This document shows, piece by piece, positions 19,150 to 24,663 of a stretch of DNA of 24,663 nt (position 1 is its first letter; the number at the start of each line of letters is the position of its first letter). The notes beneath the pieces are model-generated. The model was not told where the DNA came from. It made no database searches and saw only the letters and a list, made by a program, of their open reading frames with translations. The position numbers and the translations under genes are program-made. The stretch is taken from assembly GCA_000320545.1 (NCBI GenBank), contig ADNK01003492.1:1-24663 (forward strand), given 5' to 3'. This DNA is from Bigelowiella natans CCMP2755. Taxonomy: Eukaryota; Cercozoa; Chlorarachniophyceae.

Positions 19150-21610
19150 ATGAAAGCAGCCAATGCTCGTGGAAATAGATCTGATGCTTCTTCAGCTACA
19201 TCTATTGTGCAACTAGAAGCCCTGGTAATACTATTACTAGTTGTAGTATGAGGAGCCAACAACATAATGAAGAAGAAGAGTTCATACACATTCAATATAG
19301 GACAGTAATCTCACACCGTTGTTGCGTCATAGATCAAAGCAGCGTCCGTAGCCATTGAGAATTTTCAGAAGGAATGGGTCGAGGTAAGTAGTAGAACAGT
19401 ACTTACCTATGATGATGGATGTTGTGTGCTATGCAAATACCTGGGCTTGGTTTTGTGTTTCAACATATTTAGATCTGCAACAATTTAGGCTCACGCATAC
19501 GAATACACATGCAAACTGCATATATCTAATATTTTTTTTCTATTTCCATCCAAAGGCAAGTGCTGGTGGTTATAAGTACACAAATGCATTGATCGATAAA
19601 CTGACACAGCTTCAAGGGGTCACTACCATGCAGATGATGATGCGAAAAGATGGTAAAAATTGTTGTTACTACTGCTACTCCACCACCAGCAGCAGCAGTA
19701 ATAGTAGTAGTAGCGCTTAACGATATCGTCTCCTTCACGAAGCCTGACGTTCCAGAGTATTGTGTATGTATGATCACATTATTTGTGTGTGTGTGTGTGT
19801 GTGTGCATAGGCATATTGGAAGACAGAGATGAACTTGAGGCAATGGTTATAATCATCACTATCGTTACTACTATCATCAACCAAATACCTTAATGTTGTT
19901 GTCATCATCACTACACTCATAATATCTACCAACACCATTACAACATCATCCTTACTACCACATAGCAGCAATGCTACCTCATGCAGTAGTGTTTCTTTCA
20001 TCACTGATTGTTGTTTTATTGACGATTCCTTATCTAATACTACTGCTGCACAAAGCCCTGAAATAATACGAGCAGCAAGCACCAGCAGCACCAGTAGTAG
20101 TAGCATCATACGATGAGGATATCAAATTCACATATGCGGCATTAGGTTGCTTCAGATATACGTGAGAACGTGGTCAAAGTCGATGAATACTTGGAAAGGA
20201 TGGTAGCACCTGCTTTAATGTGTGTGTGTGTGTGTGTGTGTGTGTGAGTGAGTGTGTGTTTGTGTGTAGAGTTTGTATGTATGAATATAATGGTTATAGT
20301 CCAAGCTGAAAGAGAATATTGGGAGATGAAGGCGGCGACATATAAGTTTGATCGTGTGTAATTGTTGCCAATAATAGAGTTGTAGGTCTAGTAGTAGGTA
20401 AGTAAGTAAGTAAGTAATTAAGGCGTTTATTATCACGATTTGCGATTATTGATTCATTTATCATTTTCTTAAACAACCCCATAACGTACCACCAACCAAA
20501 CTTATCACTACAGACAATCTCATATGCAAAGCTTGCACGAATCCATGGATCTTTGAGGCAGGCTACTGACATTGATCTGTGGACAAAAACAACAAATGAG
20601 AAGAAGAAAAAGGAGAAGAACAACGGTAAAATCAATAAGAAGGACTTTGTGGTGGTGAGAATGAGGGGGGGGAAGAAAACAGAGGATGGTGAGATAGATA
20701 AAGAAGAGAGAGGAGAATTGACCAGAAACAACAACATATGGATAAGATGAAAAGGGAGGGTTAGTAAGTTGTAGTGAGGAGGACATATATTACTTATTAC
20801 TACTAGTACTACTATTACTACCTTGCTATTGATGATGGTGATGATGATGATGGTGATGATGGACATTCTTAGAATGTAGTAGGAGGTCGCAGTAAACAAA
20901 ATATGATGATAATCCATGCTACTGTTAATAAATTTAAAGGAATCTACGAGGATGTGGATGATGATGCTGATGGCCCCCCTCCTCCTCCTGCTGTTGGGTT
21001 TTATGATGACAACGACAACAAGGGCAGTAATTGTAAGAATTGCAAGTTAGTTTCCACGTTGAATGACAAGGAAAAATTGCAAAACAAGAGGAAGGAGAAG
21101 GAGGAGAAGGAGGAGGAGGAAGAAGAAGAAGAAGGCGTTCGTATCGTCAGTGTTAGCATAATTGGTAGTTACTATTCGTTATTGCTCCATGGAATGACGA
21201 AGAAAGAATAGCAAACACGCATCATCCTAAATATACTACTACATATAATTATTGATCATAACTTGTATTATATCCGAACTGAAAATAGTAGTAGCGATGA
21301 AAGGAACTTCCTATTTCCAAAGAAAGTTTTTCATCATCATCATCATCATCATCAACATCATTATTATCATTATTATTATACACGTCAAAGGATTCCTGTG
21401 GTAGGATGTGATTATTATTAGTAAATGCAACGCCACTGATTACTACTTCTTCTTCCTATTTTCTTCTCTCTTTCTTCTCTCTCCCTCTACATATTTATTG
21501 TACATCAAGAAACTTGGATTGCCGCTGTATTACAAATGTATCGTAGAGAATTATCTCTTCGAGCAACTATTCTAGACGATATCACTAATCCTCACGGTGC
21601 TCATTCTACT

Positions 21611-21646
<36 letters not shown>

Positions 21647-21690
21647 CTATTCTAGACGATATCACTAATCCTCACGGTGCTCATTCTACT

Positions 21691-21734
<44 letters not shown>

Positions 21735-21778
21735 CTATTCTAGACGATATCACTAATCCTCACGGTGCTCATTCTACT

Positions 21779-21809
<31 letters not shown>

Positions 21810-22652
21810 ACTATTCTAGACGATATCACTAATCCTCACGGTGCTCATTCTACTAGATATATATATGAAGTATTTACAAGCAGCAGCAGCAGAAAGTCCA
21901 TGGATGTTGTATGTGATAAGGATAAGGAGATGGATATGCTGCATATTATTATTGTCGCAAGCACCATCTCATCATCATCATTATCATTGTATTTATTATT
22001 AGCTTCAAATGGCGGCCGAAGCGCTACGACACTTAGTGAGTGAATAAGAAAGAAGAGGACATAGTGGAACTTGCTTCTTTTAAAATGGGATTGATGCGAA
22101 ATCTGTTATTCACTGAAGATTCAACAAACGAATGAACAAATGCGCTGTATTTTATTTTATCGTCACATTATGTGCTTTCTTGTTATTACATGATGCCATT
22201 CAACAAACCACATATATATTCAATTATGATAACAAATTCCTCTTCACTTCAATCTCATTACCCTAATGGTTCTACAGCTGCATAATAATGATTTTAAAAT
22301 TGATTCCTTCCTCCTGATTATATTTGAGGTTCATTTGGTTGTTATTAAGGTTTATACCTTTCCGCGTGGATATTAGAGCCATATGTTAATGAAAAGCGCA
22401 TTAGAAAAATAAAGGTATTAGTCATATCCCATAGCATCATTTGAGTAGAAATAATAAGATACATATCAGCACACAACATGCCGATGGTATTTAGAAGCAA
22501 CATGTGGTATTCACACCGAACTGGTAGTGTGCACTTCAATTTTGCATCATTTTGTTGTGGAGGGTGGTAGTATTGATATCCTAATGTCTATTGATTTGTT
22601 GTAGGAGTCTATAAAACGAGCATTGGAATCAATCAAGTCGTCGTACAGATGA
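19150..22652 (+). CDS. CINP-like protein (CDK2-interacting protein family), 13 exons
   Basis: Proposed exons: 19150-19224, 19333-19383, 19556-19652, 19714-19761, 19811-19845, 20146-20202, 20272-20355, 20514-20578, 20893-21164, 21510-21596, 21857-21912, 22003-22035, 22605-22652; all join in phase to 335 codons plus stop. The N-terminal IENFQKEW...GGYKYTNALIDKL resembles the CINP motif with W, KW and a helix after a Gly. The middle is coiled coil (ILEDRDELEAMVASDIRENV). The strongest match is C-terminal: TWIAAVLQMYRRELSLR, then DITNPHDIYMKYLQAAAAESPW and a final amphipathic helix, paralleling the LLEMYRKELLLK...YLSMWLxQP pattern of CINP. Animal CINP is about 210 residues and links CDK2, CDC7 and ATR signalling at replication; that role is not shown here. 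Exons 7-9, with an Asp/Pro/Glu-rich insertion, are uncertain. A stop at 22045-22047 is the alternative if the last donor (GTGAGT, 22036) is not used. Confidence 0.6.
20220..20260. repeat. (TG)n in intron 6 of the CINP-like gene
   Basis: TG dinucleotides with a few GA interruptions, ending shortly before the acceptor of exon 7. Shorter TG (19784-19804) and CAT (about 21333-21352) tracts occur in other introns of the gene. Confidence 0.85.
21565..21866 (+). repeat. four copies of a 48-nt exon-intron junction separated by (AT)n
   Basis: The 48-base core, starting AACTATTCTAGACG and ending CATTCTACTAG, begins at 21565, 21645, 21733 and 21809. The cores are identical and are separated by alternating AT tracts of 32, 40 and 28 bases. 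Each core holds the end of exon 10 (encoding TILDDITNPH), the donor CACG|GTGCTC and an acceptor-like CTACTAG. Spacings of 80, 88 and 76 do not preserve frame. Splicing from the first donor to the last acceptor removes 21597-21856 and restores the family-like sequence. Confidence 0.93.
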
Positions 22653-24525
22653 TAGATTAATTGGCAGAGAGCATGCTGCTACTAGATTTACTTCGAATAA
22701 CTTTAAGGCGCATTTATTTAACTGCAAAATTGGTATATTATTTTTATATCCCATTTGAACATAGCCTCAATTCATCGTCTATGGGGTTCGATTTGTCATG
22801 TTGCAACAATTTGTCAAAAAAATTATCAAAAGAACGAAAAATTTTCCATCGAGGAGAAGTATCGTATTGTACATTCATTTGCACTGCGCCCTAGTGCTTA
22901 TGTTATTGTCTCTACAACAGCATCTTGCCAACGCGCATATTTTTGTACTAAGAGTCAATGAAGCTCACTTGGCTTCGACAAGTTTTGTCAAAATGGATCA
23001 TAAATGAGTTTATAGCCCAATGTGTGGTTAGCATAGTAATTAAACATCCCAGGCCCACATTTATAAGCGCAATTTGATGTCTTACTTATGCACACATTGC
23101 AAAACCAACAGATATGCTAATGGGTGGAGTTGCGGGCTAATTTTTAGGTTTTGCTATGAATTTAAATACATATTACATTTGAGACGGATGAAATGAAAAG
23201 ATTACATTTTTACATTGCCGTCCTTATGTAGTTTTCAAAAGCTGCGGTTGTAGCTCTAGAGCGCATAAATTAGATCTGTTAATTTCTGCGATTTTGTCAT
23301 GCAATTTTGCAAAAGCAATGCCATTTGTAGTGGGCGCGACTGTGCTCGTGACGTGCCACGCAATCACATGAATAGTGCAGTTCTATTCTGCTCGACTTGG
23401 CATTATATATGCTAAGAATCTTACATCGTTTAGATACCAGCTCTACAGCATTCCTTGTCGTCGCACGTAGGATATAACTCCCCAGGCAACCCTAAAATAT
23501 CAAATATGATCAAGTGTCCTCCTATATATCTATGCCCCCCATGCCATACTTTTCAATGTGCGAAAGCAAAAAATATTGCTACTTTTGTTGCAATAAATAC
23601 TTTTCGTCATCAAATTTCTATTTACCCTATCCCGCCAACAATAATTCCTACGAAGACACTCCAGAAAACCCCCTAATTTTTGATAATCATAAGTATAAAC
23701 CACTAGGTAATAAACAAGTAATATGGTTAAGATGGACTTATCGTCCTAGGCTCACTGAAATGAAAAAGCGATATAGAGAGTGTGAGTACTGAGCAAAAGA
23801 AAATATTATCGTGGAAATGATGTTATTTTTATATGTACACATCTATGGCTTTCGTTCCCCTTTTAAATTTTATTTGTAAAAATTGAAGCAAATTAAGTTT
23901 GTCATTACTGGAGTAACTTCAAATCCATTAAGCAAATTCATTCCAAACACACCAGCGATCTTAGAAAAACAAATAATTAGTGCAGCACAATATTAAATGC
24001 ACATATAAATGCCACATAATCACGTAAAACTATCATATCCCACGCACCACACAAATCCAGATGTAGATGCATACACAAATATAGAAATGGATGAGCATAT
24101 ATTATATATGAACTTTAATATTTAGACAGAATGAATAGCCTAGAATAGTACCATCGCCCCCGTACCCACAGCCAGGGAACATATTGACAAAAAGAGCTCC
24201 AATTTAGATAATTCCAATCTATATTTTATAACAAAAAGTATTGATGTAAAAAGTAAAGAAGGTATAAATATGATGGAAGCAAGAAAACACGGAATGCTTT
24301 TATTATTTTACACCTTCAAAAGCTTGATGTAATCTATCGTAGTGAATTTTAATTAAGGCTCCGTTTTCGCAATTTTATACTATTCACCAACCTTCGAGCA
24401 CTAAGTGTCAATGAAACCGTATCTTCAAGATCACTTGCTTCCTCTAATTATATCATAATTCACAAAATATTAAAGAAATATCCAATCCACAAATTTTTAT
24501 TCATTACATATATACACAACACACT

Positions 24526-24530
<5 letters not shown>
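22653..24530. other. AT-rich region nearly free of microsatellites
   Basis: Between the CINP-like gene and the terminal CA/AT tracts, about 1.9 kb lacks the triplet and dinucleotide repeats found elsewhere, although it is just as AT-rich. Plus-strand frames at 22661-22894 and 22755-22961 have no recognised motif or clear splice sites. One better small ORF lies at 23532-23792. Nothing else could be supported between 23800 and 24530. Confidence 0.5.
23532..23792 (+). CDS. hypothetical Cys-rich small protein or exon
   Basis: An 86-residue frame from the first in-frame ATG; the frame is open back to about 23494. It begins with a Met/Pro stretch, then a Cys cluster (C-x5-C-x2-CC within the first 25 residues), Tyr/Asn-rich sequence, and a basic end (WLRWTYRPRLTEMKKRYRECEY is the distinctive region, 23726-23789). 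The spacing does not match a zinc-finger family I can name. It could be a lone exon, a remnant of a mobile element or chance. Confidence 0.25.
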   Translation: MPPMPYFSMCESKKYCYFCCNKYFSSSNFYLPYPANNNSYEDTPENPLIFDNHKYKPLGNKQVIWLRWTYRPRLTEMKKRYRECEY

Positions 24531-24563
<33 letters not shown>

Positions 24564-24571
24564 CAACACAT

Positions 24572-24631
<60 letters not shown>

Positions 24632-24663
24632 ATAATAAGTAAGTAGTAGTTAGTTAGTTAGTT
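24531..24663. repeat. (AC)n, (AT)n, (TAA)n and (TTAG)n tracts at the window edge
   Basis: AC repeat about 24531-24562, AT repeat about 24576-24628, short TAA repeat, then AGTAGT and TTAG repeats cut off by the end of the window. The TTAG run is a simple repeat and not a telomere. Confidence 0.9.

Noticed and set aside
19846-20145. Open frames on both strands (minus 19774-20109, plus Ser/Thr-rich frame)
   Set aside because: Exons 5 and 6 of the plus-strand gene join directly in phase across this segment and no family motif is seen.
22065-22135. Plus-strand frame ELASFKMGLMRNLLFTEDSTNE as the last exon of the CINP-like gene
   Set aside because: It would need a 29-base intron and a different frame for the preceding exon. 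The exon at 22605 fits phase with a GTGAGT donor and a good acceptor.
1-24663. tRNA, rRNA, CRISPR array or bacterial insertion sequence
   Set aside because: No clover-leaf motif with a canonical GTTCGAATC arm, rRNA-like sequence, direct repeat-spacer pattern or transposase was seen by eye.

Overview
This window is a chromosome end of an intron-rich eukaryote. It opens with about 45 CCCTAA telomere repeats (1-269), then runs inward through four protein-coding genes. Three of the genes are split into many small exons, and their introns are full of microsatellites: TAC/TAG, ATG/CAT, CTT, CA, AT and GA. The telomere type, an animal-like two-pore potassium channel and a eukaryote-type glutamyl-tRNA synthetase fix the domain but not the lineage. 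A protist or alga is my guess, with no firm evidence.

Layout: subtelomeric spacer (270-685); an intronless two-pore K+ channel on the minus strand (686-2014); a divergent spacer (2015-2784); an 11-exon coiled-coil protein on the plus strand (2785-7307); a compositionally different spacer with two tandem arrays (7308-9462); a 24-exon cytosolic-type glutamyl-tRNA synthetase on the minus strand (18621 down to 9463); a divergent promoter region with a TC-rich triplicated unit (18622-19149); a 13-exon gene resembling CDK2-interacting protein, CINP (19150-22652, plus); then an AT-rich stretch almost free of microsatellites with one small Cys-rich ORF (22653-24530), ending in CA and AT tracts. Genes alternate in strand. 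I see no operon-like functional link between them.

Exon models were built by hand from GT..AG sites, phase agreement and family motifs. All 24 exons of the synthetase join in phase to 781 codons plus stop, and the family motifs appear in the right order. Long open frames antisense to its exons and introns produced several convincing false genes, which are listed as rejected.

The most unusual property is structural. Short tandem duplications repeatedly copy an exon-intron junction, so several introns carry two to four versions of the same splice site separated by microsatellite. Many donor sites also sit at the edge of GTA, GTG or CA repeats.
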